Both the position numbers and the translations under genes were made by a program. This document shows positions 43,387-52,555 of a stretch of DNA of 64,000 nucleotides, one piece after another. Numbering within the stretch: position 1 is the stretch's first letter; each line of letters begins with the position of its first letter. Source of the stretch: DATMBL01 sp050735975 (GTDB lineage: Bacteria > Desulfobacterota > Binatia > UBA9968); contig JBOHVS010000376.1 in assembly GCA_050735975.1 (NCBI GenBank), forward strand, positions 13,022 through 77,021, written 5' to 3'. The notes under the pieces were generated by a model that saw nothing but the letters and a program-made list of their open reading frames with translations, did not search any database and had not been told where the DNA came from.

Positions 43387-44055
43387 TCAAGCATACGCGT
43401 CGTAAATCCCATCGAATTTGGCCAGCTTGAAGCGAACCATGTTGCGGGCGGCCGCTCGAACCAACTCGTGATCACGAGGAGTGTTTGCATTGCGCGCGAT
43501 GGTCTCGGCGGCTAAGGCAGTGTGCTCTTTATCGACTTTGCCGTGCACGATGAAAAACGTTCTGGCTCTATTATCAAGGCCATAGTGCTTTTCCAAGGAA
43601 GTGTCGAACTCCTCGGAATAGCGACAGACCATCGTTTCATTAACCAAGGCCCCGGCGCGGCTCTCCGCCTGCGTCCCGAGAAACATCCCCCGGATGATGG
43701 CTGCCGTGTGGGCGACGCACTCGTAGATCATGATCTCGTTTTCGAAGTTTTCATCCTTCAAACCCATGGCCGCTCCGAATCGCTTCATCAGATCGGGATG
43801 GGACTGCTCTTCCACAAACAACTCTGAGAACTGCTGGTAAACCGTTTGGTTGCTGGCATTCTTCACCATGCAGAACGCCAACCCTTTGTTGATTGCGTGA
43901 TTGCAGAGATAGTGCTGTATCGCGAAGCCTCGCAGCCGCTTTTCCGAAAGCTTGCCTTCCCGGAGCTCGGTGAAAAACCGGTTGCTTATCAGCTGCTCCA
44001 CTCCCGGCTGGATAATCTCGCGCAGCAGCGAGCCGACAAAATTCTGGGGTTCCAT
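43387..44055 (-). CDS. Haem-oxygenase-fold putative diiron protein (PqqC/CADD-like)
   Basis: A 222-residue all-helical protein of the TENA/PqqC/CADD group. Possible metal ligands are Glu83 and His86 (FVEEQSHPDL), Glu140 (LVNETMVCRY), and the spaced triad His171, Asp175 and His178 (VHGKVDKEHTALA), which has the H-x3-D-x2-H pattern of haem-oxygenase-like diiron oxidases such as CADD. Such enzymes oxidise amines or carboxylates; CADD-type members make p-aminobenzoate from their own tyrosine. The reaction here is not known. GGGAAAAG precedes ATG 44055. It is the first gene of the minus-strand set with the MetE-like protein and TAXI-TRAP transporter. Confidence 0.82.
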   Translation of the reverse strand: MEPQNFVGSLLREIIQPGVEQLISNRFFTELREGKLSEKRLRGFAIQHYLCNHAINKGLAFCMVKNASNQTVYQQFSELFVEEQSHPDLMKRFGAAMGLKDENFENEIMIYECVAHTAAIIRGMFLGTQAESRAGALVNETMVCRYSEEFDTSLEKHYGLDNRARTFFIVHGKVDKEHTALAAETIARNANTPRDHELVRAAARNMVRFKLAKFDGIYDAYA

Positions 44056-44675
44056 ACGCGCTTTTCCCTACAATCAAGGTGATAGACAGAGGAACAGTCT
44101 CAAAGCAAAGACCAACTGTCAAGTGACCTGACGCGTCTTGCTGCCGTCCAAACTGGACTGCCGGCACAGGTTGGCAGCCGTGGAGGCGGCAATTATCGGA
44201 ACCGCCGGCATGGGCCTCGGAAAATGCTCTCAAAAATTCAAAGTTAAACTTTATATTTAGTTATTGATTGCGCTGTTAAATGTTAAACTTCTGATCATCG
44301 CCAGCTGCCTACTGGGGCCGAAAAATCTTTTCGCCACCACCTTGACGCGAGCATCTGCCGGCCTTACCCTAGAATATAGGTAGCTAGGTCCGGCAAAGAC
44401 GCAGCTGGGTATCGAACGTCTACATCACCTGTCTCATGGCCACCCTGTTATTTTGTCCGACAGCCAAGCTTGCTTGCCGATACTTTGGGAATCCGGAGAT
44501 CGAGGAGGCCATGAACGAAAAACTGTTCTAAATCGTCTAACTAGACGACGGGGGACACTTACTATGACGCGCGCATGGACCGGCCTTCGGGATCGGCCGG
44601 AGCGGGTGTGAATTCACATCATTGCCCGGAAGGCTGCATTTAACGAGGGGCTGTATAGACTTAAGGAGAAATAGA
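44056..44675. other. Intergenic region upstream of rpoD
   Basis: About 620 bases without a convincing gene. It contains an AT-rich stretch at 44235-44290 with repeated GTTAAA words, a hairpin TGCCGG...CCGGCA at 44356-44395, and a stronger one, CCGGCC/GGCCGG, at 44580-44601 near the rpoD start. It serves two divergent genes. A 31-codon frame at 44436 has no ribosome site and is not called. Confidence 0.45.
44342..44370 (+). promoter_or_regulatory. Candidate promoter for the sigma factor gene
   Basis: TTGACG, a 17-base spacer and TACCCT lie 306 bases before the ATG at 44676; a long leader with a GC hairpin would follow. The -10 match is weak. Confidence 0.25.
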
Positions 44676-46205
44676 ATGCCACCAGATTTTGAACGTGAAG
44701 AAAGTGTAACTCCTGCTGACCAGATTGAGGATGAAGCCGTCGAAGGAAACGAGAAAGAGCTCGAATTCGACGCGGAAACAGCTACAGAGGAAGATCTGGA
44801 AGGGGAGAGTGACGTTCGAGGCGAATCTACAGGAGGGAGCGATCCTATTACGATGTATCTGCGCGAGGTTGGCTCCGTTGCGCTCCTCAGTCGAGAGCGC
44901 GAGGGGGAACTGGCGCAAAAGATGGCGGCGGGTAAGAACGATATTTTCGAGGCGCTGTTCTCGACTCCATGGGCTCTGCGGCACGTGTTTGACGCAGGCA
45001 GGGCCGTGCTTGAGGGCGAGCTAGCGCTTACTGATCTCGTCGAAATTGCAGAAGAAGACGAGAAGTCAGGCGATGACACGCTCGACACCAACCATCTTCG
45101 CAAGGTCTTTGCTAAGCTACGTCGTCTGAATCGGGCAAGGGAAGAGGTGGACCGCGGCTTAAGACGGGTTAATCTTTCAGCGCCGAGGAGCGCGGCTCTC
45201 GGCCAGAAGCGCTCCAAGCTGAACCAGGAGATCTGCGGTACCATCCGGACTCTTAATCTCTCCGCATCGCGACAACAAGAGATGATCGCGGTCGTGAAGC
45301 GTCATGCCGACCGTGTGGTGGCTTTGCTCCAGCAGTTGGAGACTTTAGCTAAAGGCAGGCAAAAGATCGCCGTTCGCGCTGAAATCGAGGAGATAGAGAA
45401 ATCAGTCGGGCTCTTGGCCGCGGACATCAAGGCGCTCAGAGAGCGGGTACGAGAAGCTGACGCTCGTGTAAGCATCGCGCGAAAAGAATTCACCGAAGCC
45501 AACCTGCGGCTGGTAGTTAGCGTTGCAAAGCGTTATTTGAATCGGGGGTTGGGTTTTTTGGACCTCATCCAGGAGGGCAATCTGGGGTTGATGCGGGCCG
45601 TCGAAAAGTTCGACTATCAACTCGGCTACCGCTTCTCCACGTATGCGACGTGGTGGATCCGGCAATCTATCCAGCGCGGAATCATCGATACCGGCCGGAC
45701 GATTCGTATTCCGGTCCATCGGGTCGAGCTTAGAAACAAGATCCGTCAGAAAGCTCGTGAGTTGGAGCGAAGACTCGGCCGCGAACCCAGTTCCGAAGAG
45801 CTGGCTAAAGATATGAATATGTCTGTTTCCGATCTCCTCAAGGTCGTTCAACTTCACGGCGAGCCGGTGTCACTCGAGACCCCCGTGTGGGAAGACGACG
45901 CGTCGCTCGGAGATTTTGTGGCGGACCGCCGCGGCCGCCAACCGCACGAAGACGCAGTGGAGGGGGACCTGCGCAGCGTGGTGCGAAAATCGCTAGCAGT
46001 TCTGACACCCCGGCAGGAGAAGGTCATCCGAATGAGGTTTGGCATCGATGAAACAAGGGACTATACGCTCGAGGAGCTGGGGGATATGTTCTCCGTTACC
46101 CGGGAACGCGTCCGTCAGATCGAACAGAAATCGTTACAGATTCTGCGTAACCCGAATCGTAGAAGACCCTTAAATCCGGGAACGACGGACGCCACGGCTG
46201 CATAA
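44676..46205 (+). CDS. rpoD: RNA polymerase primary-type sigma factor (sigma-70)
   Basis: A 509-residue sigma-70 factor. An acidic N-terminal region leads to region 1.2 ([19 protein letters not shown]), then a long non-conserved region of about 210 residues, region 2 ([20 protein letters not shown] and [20 protein letters not shown], including the -10 recognition helix), region 3, and region 4.2 ([22 protein letters not shown]) for -35 contact. The proteobacterial-style insertion and complete regions make it a primary or near-primary sigma. The region 4 end ([14 protein letters not shown]) differs from the usual ALRKLRHPSRSRKL, so an RpoD paralogue is possible. AAGGAGAA precedes ATG 44676. 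No dnaG neighbour is present. Confidence 0.9.
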   Translation: MPPDFEREESVTPADQIEDEAVEGNEKELEFDAETATEEDLEGESDVRGESTGGSDPITMYLREVGSVALLSREREGELAQKMAAGKNDIFEALFSTPWALRHVFDAGRAVLEGELALTDLVEIAEEDEKSGDDTLDTNHLRKVFAKLRRLNRAREEVDRGLRRVNLSAPRSAALGQKRSKLNQEICGTIRTLNLSASRQQEMIAVVKRHADRVVALLQQLETLAKGRQKIAVRAEIEEIEKSVGLLAADIKALRERVREADARVSIARKEFTEANLRLVVSVAKRYLNRGLGFLDLIQEGNLGLMRAVEKFDYQLGYRFSTYATWWIRQSIQRGIIDTGRTIRIPVHRVELRNKIRQKARELERRLGREPSSEELAKDMNMSVSDLLKVVQLHGEPVSLETPVWEDDASLGDFVADRRGRQPHEDAVEGDLRSVVRKSLAVLTPRQEKVIRMRFGIDETRDYTLEELGDMFSVTRERVRQIEQKSLQILRNPNRRRPLNPGTTDATAA

Positions 46206-46893
46206 CCGGACCTGCGGCGCCGCGGAGTAAGTTAAGGCTCAGGTTAAGGTTGAATTGTCGATCTTAGCCTTAGCCTCGACAGATTGATTTTCCGAACTTC
46301 GAACGGTTATATATTTAAAGATCCCTCACTTCGTCAGACTGTGTGGAAAACTAGCCGACTAAGTATTGGAAATGACAATCGGTACCCGTTCGTGCTGAGC
46401 CTGGTCGAAGCGCGAACGGAGAGTTTTCACACAGGCTGCCGTTCGGGATGACGCCGCTGTCATTTCGAGCTCAGCGAGAAATCCTTGTCCCGAGTCCACC
46501 GAGGGATCTGTTTTGTCTTGCGCGTCACACCTCAGCCTTCGCCTGTTCTCTTCTGCCTTAACCTTAACCTCAGAAGCTGGGAAAAAATTAGCCGTTGCCC
46601 TTCGACGAGCTCAGAGCCTGCACTGAGTTTACCGAAGTGACGAACGGCTAAGTACTCAAATTCCCATTGTGCTATACCGCTCGTGGTGAGCATGTCGAAC
46701 CATGAGCGGATTCTTTCACAGCCTCTCAGCCTGATCTACCGGTAACCTGTTCTCCTGGCGCGTTCTCTGATAGGTTTAGACTTAGAAACGTCGAACGTCC
46801 TTAACGTTAAAGCGGAACCTTAGCCTTTCTCCCGTTACGCTGCCGTCTGCCTTGAGCCGAATTGAAATGGCTATTCAGGATTGGAGCCCGCCG
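46206..46893. repeat. Repeat-filled intergenic region
   Basis: About 690 bases without a gene, built from several dispersed elements: a GTTAAGGCTCAGGTTAAGG tract with a GCCTTAGCCTCGAC arm (46230-46280), CCGTTCGTGCTGAGCCTGGT (46388-46407), TGTCATTTCGAGCTCAGCG (46459-46477), CCTTAACCTTAACCTCAG (46555-46575), CCCTTCGACGAGCTCAGAG (46598-46616) and GTGGTGAGCATGTCGAACCA near 46683. It is the densest repeat island of the window. Confidence 0.7.
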
Positions 46894-49440
46894 ATGCCGG
46901 AAGAGAAACCCTACAGATTGCCTCTAAGTCTCACGCCCGAGCGTTATGAGATTCGATTGACGCCGGATTTGTCCGCCGCGACCTTCGTGGGCGAGGAGAC
47001 CGTGTTCTTTGAAGTTCATGAGCCGATCCAACGGATCATTCTCAATGCCGCGGAGCTGGAGTTTCAAGCGGTTTCTATCGAAGGCGCCGGTGGCAAAGCG
47101 CTTGCGGCAAGCACGACTTTTGACAACGAGAATGAACGAGCGATCCTGAACTTTCCTGAAATACTTGAGCCGGGACCATGGCAGTTGCGGCTCGTGTTTT
47201 CCGGGATCTTGAACAATAAGCTTCACGGCTTCTATCTTAGCACCTATAAAGATGCTAACGGCCGGCAGAAAGCGCTCGCTTCGACTCAGTTCGAATCCAC
47301 CGATGCGCGCCGAGCATTCCCATGCTGGGACGAACCGGCCTTCAAGGCGGTTTTCCAGGTTACTCTAGTGGTGGAGGAGGGTTTAACAGCAATCTCCAAC
47401 ACGCAGGTCCTGCGCGAGACTTCTCTGCGCGCGATCGGAAAGAAAGAGGTCGTTTTCGCCGATTCAATAAGGATGTCGACCTATCTCGTTGCCTTCATCG
47501 TCGGCGAGTTTGAGGCAACCGAGCCGGTCCTTGTAGGCAGCGCGCCACTGCGCGTCTGGGCGGTCCCGGGAAAACGCCGGCTCGCAAAGTTTGCTCAGGA
47601 GGTGGGAGCTTTTTCTCTCTCTTATTTCAGCAGCTACTATGGCATCCCTTATCCGGGCGACAAATTGGATTTGGTCGCAATCCCCGATTTTGCCTCCGGC
47701 GCGATGGAAAACTTTGGCGCCATCACGTTTCGCGAGACGGCTCTTCTCGTTGACGAAGAGAAGGCAACCCGTAGCGAACTCGAACGCGTAGCGGATGTGG
47801 TGTCGCACGAGAACGCCCACATGTGGTTCGGCGACCTGGTTACGATGCGTTGGTGGAACGGGCTGTGGTTGAACGAGGCCTTCGCCACCTTTATGGAAAT
47901 GCTCGCTGTCGACGCGTGGAAGCCGGGGTGGCGGCGCTGGGACAGCTTTACGGTTTCTCGCGCTGCCGCGATGCAGGTCGATGGTCTCAAGAGTACGCGC
48001 CCGATCGAGTTCCCGGTGGAAAAACCTGAGGAGGCCGCGGGCATGTTCGACGTCTTAACTTACGAGAAGGGCGCGTCGGTGTTGCGCATGCTGGAGCAGT
48101 ATCTCGGAGCCGACGCCTTCCGCGACGGCATCCGCTTGTATTTGCGGAGGCACGAATACGCGAACGCGGAGACCACGGATCTGTGGGACGCTCTGGAAGA
48201 GGCCACGCATCAGCCGGTGCGCGCCTTGATGGACACGTGGATCTTCCAGCCTGGACATCCGCTGATCAGTGTCGAACGAGAAGGTCGCGCCCTGATTTTA
48301 TCGCAACGCATATTTCGTTACCTCGGCGACGGGGATCCTCAAGGCGCCAAGTGGCACGTGCCGATTTTTCTGCGCATGAACACGGAACGAGGCGTCACCG
48401 ATAGGTGCGTTCTTTTGACGGATCGAGAACTGCGCATGGAAGTTTCCGATGACGTAGACAGGGTAGTGGTTAATGCCGGCGGGCACGGGTTTTACCGCGT
48501 TCGTTACAGTTCGGATCTCATGGCCGCTGTCAAAGAAGGGGTACAAAAGAATCTTCAGCCGGTCGAGCGCTTCAACCTAGTCAATGATAGTTGGGCGACG
48601 GCACTTGCCGGGTTGAGCTCGTTGACCGACTATCTGGGCTTGATCGATCTAATGCGCGACGAGATCGACGTAAACGTTTGGACTTCCGTGATCGCCTCTT
48701 GCCATCACCTGAACCGAATTTTCGATGAGAACCAGTCTAGCGCCTTCCGTGAACGGATCCGCGGTGATCTGCTCCCGGCTGTTGAGCGCCTCGGCTGGTC
48801 GCCGGCTGAAGGCGAATCGGAGTTGCAGAGCCAGCTCCGCGGCGACTTAATTGGGGCTCTTGGCACGCTGGCAGACGACAAGGCGTGCCAGGCGCGGGCG
48901 CGGGAGTTCTACTCGCAATTCGAGAAAGACGCGAATGCAGTCGATCGAAACTTGGTTCCGGCTTTAGTTTCGATTGTCGCCTACACCGGGTCCGGCGAGG
49001 ACTATGAGAAATTTTATCCCAGATTTAAGAACGCCCAAACTCCACAGGAGGAAACGCGCTATCTTTTCGCCCTGGCGGCTTTTCGGCAACTACCCTTGAT
49101 CCAGCGAACCTTGGACTTGACTGTTAATGGCGAGGTGCGCACGCAAAACGCGCCGTATCTCATGCGGAGCCTTCTTTTAAACAAGGACGCGAGGGCGCAA
49201 GCCTGGTCATTCATGAAAAACCACTGGGAAGAGATGACAAGGCAATACCCCGACAACTCCATTCCACGCATGTGCGAAGGCATCATCGGGCTGGTCACTC
49301 CTGAGCTTGAATCCGACGTCAGAGACTTCTTTGCCCGTCACCCCGTGAAGCAGGGAGCCAAGCAACTCGAGCAGCACATGGAACGGCTACGCATCGCGCT
49401 TGCTTGCAAAGAGCGCTGGAAGGATTTGCTGCGAGAGTAG
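46894..49440 (+). CDS. pepN: M1-family zinc aminopeptidase
   Basis: An 848-residue aminopeptidase N-type enzyme that removes N-terminal residues from peptides. The GxMEN recognition loop is intact (ASGAMENFGAITFRE), and the zinc site is HENAHMWFGDL with Glu328 as third ligand (His305, Glu306, His309). The N-terminal beta domain starts YRLPLSLTPERYEIRLTPDL. The C-terminal helical ERAP1-like domain is complete. ATG 46894 is chosen because GGAG lies seven bases upstream; ATG 46867 and TTG 46852 are in frame. No signal peptide is seen, so it is probably cytoplasmic. Likely a peptide-recycling enzyme, unrelated to the acyl-CoA clusters. Confidence 0.93.
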   Translation: MPEEKPYRLPLSLTPERYEIRLTPDLSAATFVGEETVFFEVHEPIQRIILNAAELEFQAVSIEGAGGKALAASTTFDNENERAILNFPEILEPGPWQLRLVFSGILNNKLHGFYLSTYKDANGRQKALASTQFESTDARRAFPCWDEPAFKAVFQVTLVVEEGLTAISNTQVLRETSLRAIGKKEVVFADSIRMSTYLVAFIVGEFEATEPVLVGSAPLRVWAVPGKRRLAKFAQEVGAFSLSYFSSYYGIPYPGDKLDLVAIPDFASGAMENFGAITFRETALLVDEEKATRSELERVADVVSHENAHMWFGDLVTMRWWNGLWLNEAFATFMEMLAVDAWKPGWRRWDSFTVSRAAAMQVDGLKSTRPIEFPVEKPEEAAGMFDVLTYEKGASVLRMLEQYLGADAFRDGIRLYLRRHEYANAETTDLWDALEEATHQPVRALMDTWIFQPGHPLISVEREGRALILSQRIFRYLGDGDPQGAKWHVPIFLRMNTERGVTDRCVLLTDRELRMEVSDDVDRVVVNAGGHGFYRVRYSSDLMAAVKEGVQKNLQPVERFNLVNDSWATALAGLSSLTDYLGLIDLMRDEIDVNVWTSVIASCHHLNRIFDENQSSAFRERIRGDLLPAVERLGWSPAEGESELQSQLRGDLIGALGTLADDKACQARAREFYSQFEKDANAVDRNLVPALVSIVAYTGSGEDYEKFYPRFKNAQTPQEETRYLFALAAFRQLPLIQRTLDLTVNGEVRTQNAPYLMRSLLLNKDARAQAWSFMKNHWEEMTRQYPDNSIPRMCEGIIGLVTPELESDVRDFFARHPVKQGAKQLEQHMERLRIALACKERWKDLLRE

Positions 49441-49479
49441 GAAGTCCAGGGTACACGCGAGATCGAGCGCGTTAAGTAT

Positions 49480-50139
49480 ATGAGTAAAGCGAAGTTGGTA
49501 TCTTGGTTTTTCCTTGCGCTGTCGCTTTCGGCCTGTACCGCCTATCGAGTGGCGGGGCAGGTCCAGTCGGGGAGACAGGCTCTTATGATCAGTAACTCCG
49601 AAGCCGCTCTGGCTTATTTCCAAGAAGCTGTCAAAACCGACCCCGATTACATATATCAATTCTCGTTATACCGGCAGGGAGTTTGGACCTACCTCGGCCG
49701 CGCTCAATACAATTTAGGTAAGTTGCAGGAGGCCCGCCGATCTTTTGAGCGAGCGCTTTCAATTTATTCCGACGATTACTTGGCCAGGGTCTATTTAGGT
49801 TTGACCCTGGCGCGCATGGGCGATCAATCGCAAGCTCGCAAACAAATCGAGGCCGGACTCAAGGGTCTTTATGACTGGCTGGAGTATATCAACGCCGCCC
49901 GGCCATTCGAGGCGTACTGGGACCCCAGGCGTGAGATTCGCTCCGCAATCGACCAAAGTCTCGCGATGATTTCAAGCAGGGACATCGATTGGCCGGCGCT
50001 GATCGCCAACGGCGAGTGGATCGGCCAGAGGATGGAGCAAGAGATCGATTACGTCAGGAGAGAGGAACAGCGAGAGTTGTTTGAACGCGATCGGTTTGGC
50101 AGGCCTGAATTCGGACTTGGCATAGGCATCGGGTTTTGA
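49480..50139 (+). CDS. TPR-repeat lipoprotein
   Basis: A 219-residue exported lipoprotein. The signal MSKAKLVSWFFLALSLSAC ends in a lipobox (LSAC). Two or three tetratricopeptide repeats follow: ISNSEAALAYFQEAVKTDPD, TYLGRAQYNLGKLQEARRSF with ERALSIYSDDY, and LARVYLGLTLARMGDQSQAR. It may act as a protein-binding scaffold at the outer membrane. It starts 40 bases after the aminopeptidase stop and is probably co-transcribed. The last 30 codons are overlapped on the opposite strand by a transposase reading frame that runs out of a RAYT element. Confidence 0.85.
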   Translation: MSKAKLVSWFFLALSLSACTAYRVAGQVQSGRQALMISNSEAALAYFQEAVKTDPDYIYQFSLYRQGVWTYLGRAQYNLGKLQEARRSFERALSIYSDDYLARVYLGLTLARMGDQSQARKQIEAGLKGLYDWLEYINAARPFEAYWDPRREIRSAIDQSLAMISSRDIDWPALIANGEWIGQRMEQEIDYVRREEQRELFERDRFGRPEFGLGIGIGF

Positions 50140-51029
50140 CTGAAGTGTCGAGCAAGAAGGGTCAGGTCTTTATTTTTGCTGTTGGGACTCGTTTTCATCA
50201 GCCGGCTAATCGTAGAATAGTGCAAGTCCAAGAAATCAGCGACTTCCACCTGACTATACCCATACCTGGTTACGGCCTCTGAGATCGCTTTATCTCTTGA
50301 CGGCTTTCGACTTTTAGCGGTCTTGAAGAGCTGTTCAAGCGATGGCCGTCCTATGTAGCGCTGCCCTCTGGGTATCTCCTGGATCTCCATCTTCTCCGCA
50401 AGGTGAGGTAGCAATCCCTCGACAAAACCCTCAACTCCTAATAGGCTCTGTCCTTTTAAGTCATTCCAAAGCGAAGGTCCCTCTGTTCCATCGCCCACAA
50501 ATTCTCGGTACTTCTCCCGCGCCTGGGTCCTTCGTTGACCGAACTGGCTTAATATCTCCTCTGTCGTAAGACATCCATGGACGGGAACCATGCCCGCAGT
50601 CGCCCGGTAACTGCTCCACTTCCATTGCCGGGGCTGTTTGACCGATCGGGCTCTGACCGGGTTAAGCACCACGTAACGACAGACCTCAAGAAAATGCGTG
50701 TCTTTTTGTACAAGGATTCCCTTAAACCGCCCCTGAAACACGTGCCCCACCCTGCGGTGCCGCCGGTTGAAGGCTTGGGTGTAGACTCCGTTGAGCTGGC
50801 GCATCCCTTTGGACAAATTCCCATCGGGCGTCTCAATCACCAGATGATAATGATTATTCATCAGGCAATAGGCATGACAGATCCAGTGGAACCGCTCATT
50901 GACATGGGTGAGGGTGCCCAAGAATAGCTTTCGATCAGCGGCATCCTTGAAGATCGCCCTTTGCTCATTTCCCCGTGACGTTACATGATACAGGGCGCCA
51001 TCAAAATCGATTCTCAACGGTCGGGCCAT
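50049..51029 (-). CDS. REP-associated tyrosine transposase (RAYT), Y1 type
   Basis: A 326-residue single-strand transposase of the TnpA_REP group. It begins MARPLRIDFDGALYHVTSRG, has the HUH metal site MNNHYHLVIE, and the Tyr-bearing CRYVVLNPVRA segment. A C-terminal helix-turn-helix follows (TRYGYSQVEVADFLDLHYST). RAYTs recognise hairpin DNA ends. The reading frame continues through the left terminal repeat (NSKNKDLTLL) and about 33 residues into the opposite strand of the TPR lipoprotein gene before stopping, so the tail is host-derived. Start ATG 51029 is chosen over the 24-codon extension. Probably intact but with an abnormal C terminus. Confidence 0.85.
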   Translation of the reverse strand: MARPLRIDFDGALYHVTSRGNEQRAIFKDAADRKLFLGTLTHVNERFHWICHAYCLMNNHYHLVIETPDGNLSKGMRQLNGVYTQAFNRRHRRVGHVFQGRFKGILVQKDTHFLEVCRYVVLNPVRARSVKQPRQWKWSSYRATAGMVPVHGCLTTEEILSQFGQRRTQAREKYREFVGDGTEGPSLWNDLKGQSLLGVEGFVEGLLPHLAEKMEIQEIPRGQRYIGRPSLEQLFKTAKSRKPSRDKAISEAVTRYGYSQVEVADFLDLHYSTISRLMKTSPNSKNKDLTLLARHFSQNPMPMPSPNSGLPNRSRSNNSRCSSLLT

Positions 51030-51075
51030 GGGGCTCTTATAACCAATCAAACAGCAATAGTAAAGACCTGACCCC
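50159..51075 (-). mobile_element. RAYT element bounded by GGGTCAGGTCTTTA inverted repeats
   Basis: Imperfect terminal inverted repeats GGGTCAGGTCTTTATTTTTG (with CTGTT after it, 50159-50183) and, inverted, AACAGCAATAGTAAAGACCT followed by GACCC (51050-51074) enclose a single transposase gene. Such ends accompany RAYT/IS200-like elements in many bacteria. On the right it abuts an RHS-gene fragment, on the left the TPR lipoprotein gene. Confidence 0.82.
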
Positions 51076-51077
51076 CT

Positions 51078-51298
51078 ATTTTCCGGTTTCTGGCGTTCCA
51101 AGTATAGGTCGTAGTTCCGCTGGAGTCGGTGATGGTCAAAAGATTTCCATTATTGTCGTAGGTCAACGTCTTATCGCCAAACGTCGTTTGGTGGTTGGCC
51201 GCATTATAAGCAGTCGAGCTTATCTCTTGGGGGAGACCTGTACGGGCAAATGTCCCGCCGACTTTGGTTCTGCTGCCGTTTATCGTATTGTCTGCGAT
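51078..51298 (-). pseudogene. RHS/YD-repeat protein remnant beside the RAYT element
   Basis: The minus strand reads about 73 codons of typical YD-repeat sequence: GGTFARTGLPQEISSTAYNA, then TLTYDNNGNLLTITDSSGTT and YTWNARNR. It begins in frame directly after the phospholipase stop and is cut at the right terminal repeat of the RAYT element. The rest of the RHS gene is missing. Confidence 0.75.
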
Positions 51299-52555
51299 TC
51301 ACAACTGCTCTTTTAGTGGAATCGTGAAGATTTCCAAGAATTTTTCCTTCCATGGACGCGCTTTCCACGCTTCGTGAGTCAGTCGCTTCGAGTGCTTCAG
51401 ATCTTCTTGAAAAGCTTTCTCGAGCTCGCCGGCGATGCCTCGGTCGTAGACGATAAGGTTTATTTCTTCGTTCAGGGCGAACGAGCGGTTATCGAGATTC
51501 GTGCTTCCCACCGTGGCCCAGATTCCGTCAACGACCATTGTTTTGGCGTGCATCAGGGCGGGCTGATACTCGTAGATCTCGATGCCGCCCAGCAACAAGG
51601 GTCCAAAGCTGTTGCGGCTGGCCCAGTAAACCAGCTTGTGATCGATCTTGCCTGGAAGCAGAGCCACTACCTTGACGCCTCGTTTCACCGCGTTCAGCAA
51701 TGCCTCTTGCATGCGCTCATCGGGCAAGAAATAGGGGTTAGAAAAATGGATCGTCTTGCGCGCAGAGCTAATGGACAGCAGGAACAGCATGTAAGATTCG
51801 AAGCTGCCCCCGAAAGGCGAGCTCTTGACGATCTGGGTGTAGGCTTTCCCCTGCGGCTCCAGCGTGGGGAAAAAGGCGTCGCCGCCGAGCGCTTTTCCGG
51901 TCGTTTCCCGCCAACTCTCGACGAAGGCGGCCTGGAGTTGCTGGACGATCGGTCCTTCGATTCTGGCGTCGGTGTCGCGCCAGTGATCCTCTTGCCGGCC
52001 GTCGCCGATCCAGGCTTCGCTCACGCCGTGGCCGCCGGTAAAGCCGATTTTTCCGTCGATCACAAGGATGCGGCGGTGATTTCGGTAGTTATAGCGCAAG
52101 AGCTCCCAAGGCGTGATGAATTGAAACAATTTGATGCGCCGAAACCACTCCAGTTGGCATCCTGATTTTTTCCAAAGTTCGGGGATATCTTCGGGGATTT
52201 TGCTGCCGCCGTGCGAGTCGATCAACAAGTGCACTTGCACGCCTGCCCGGCAACGCTCGGCAAAAGCCTCGGCAATCTCGTAGGCAATGGCGCCGTCCTG
52301 ATAGAGATACTGCGCATAGGTAATGCTCCGGCGCGCGCTCCGAATGGCTTTGAGCATCGCCGGAAAAGTTTCATCCCCGTTAAGCAGGATTTGTACCTGG
52401 TTGCCTCCTACGATCGGAGCGTTCGTATGCGCTGCGATCGTGGGAAAAAACGACGGTTCGCCGAGAACAACGTCGGGGATTTCAGTGATCGGGGTCACAC
52501 CCGCACAGCCGAGGGGCAGGAAGATAAATATAAACACCCACCTGGTCAAGATCAT
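51299..52555 (-). CDS. Phospholipase D-family (cardiolipin synthase-like) lipoprotein
   Basis: A 418-residue protein with two PLD motifs. The second is canonical: LMHAKTMVVDGIWATVGSTN with NLDNRSFALNEEI following. The first reads NHRRILVIDGKIGFTGGHG, with Arg in place of the usual Lys of HxKx4D, a variant seen in some bacterial homologues. The N terminus has a signal with a possible lipobox (FIFLPLGCAG), so it is probably membrane-attached in the envelope. Cardiolipin synthases of this family join two phosphatidylglycerols. It is transcribed leftward; the RHS remnant follows its stop in frame. Length is typical. Confidence 0.88.
   Translation of the reverse strand: MILTRWVFIFIFLPLGCAGVTPITEIPDVVLGEPSFFPTIAAHTNAPIVGGNQVQILLNGDETFPAMLKAIRSARRSITYAQYLYQDGAIAYEIAEAFAERCRAGVQVHLLIDSHGGSKIPEDIPELWKKSGCQLEWFRRIKLFQFITPWELLRYNYRNHRRILVIDGKIGFTGGHGVSEAWIGDGRQEDHWRDTDARIEGPIVQQLQAAFVESWRETTGKALGGDAFFPTLEPQGKAYTQIVKSSPFGGSFESYMLFLLSISSARKTIHFSNPYFLPDERMQEALLNAVKRGVKVVALLPGKIDHKLVYWASRNSFGPLLLGGIEIYEYQPALMHAKTMVVDGIWATVGSTNLDNRSFALNEEINLIVYDRGIAGELEKAFQEDLKHSKRLTHEAWKARPWKEKFLEIFTIPLKEQL

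Noticed and set aside
44436..44531. A 31-codon frame upstream of the sigma factor gene
   Set aside because: There is no ribosome site, no similarity and no composition support; it may be chance.
51299..52555. Loss of function of the phospholipase D protein because of HxR in the first motif
   Set aside because: Arg at this place occurs in other bacterial cardiolipin synthase-like proteins, so inactivity cannot be claimed.
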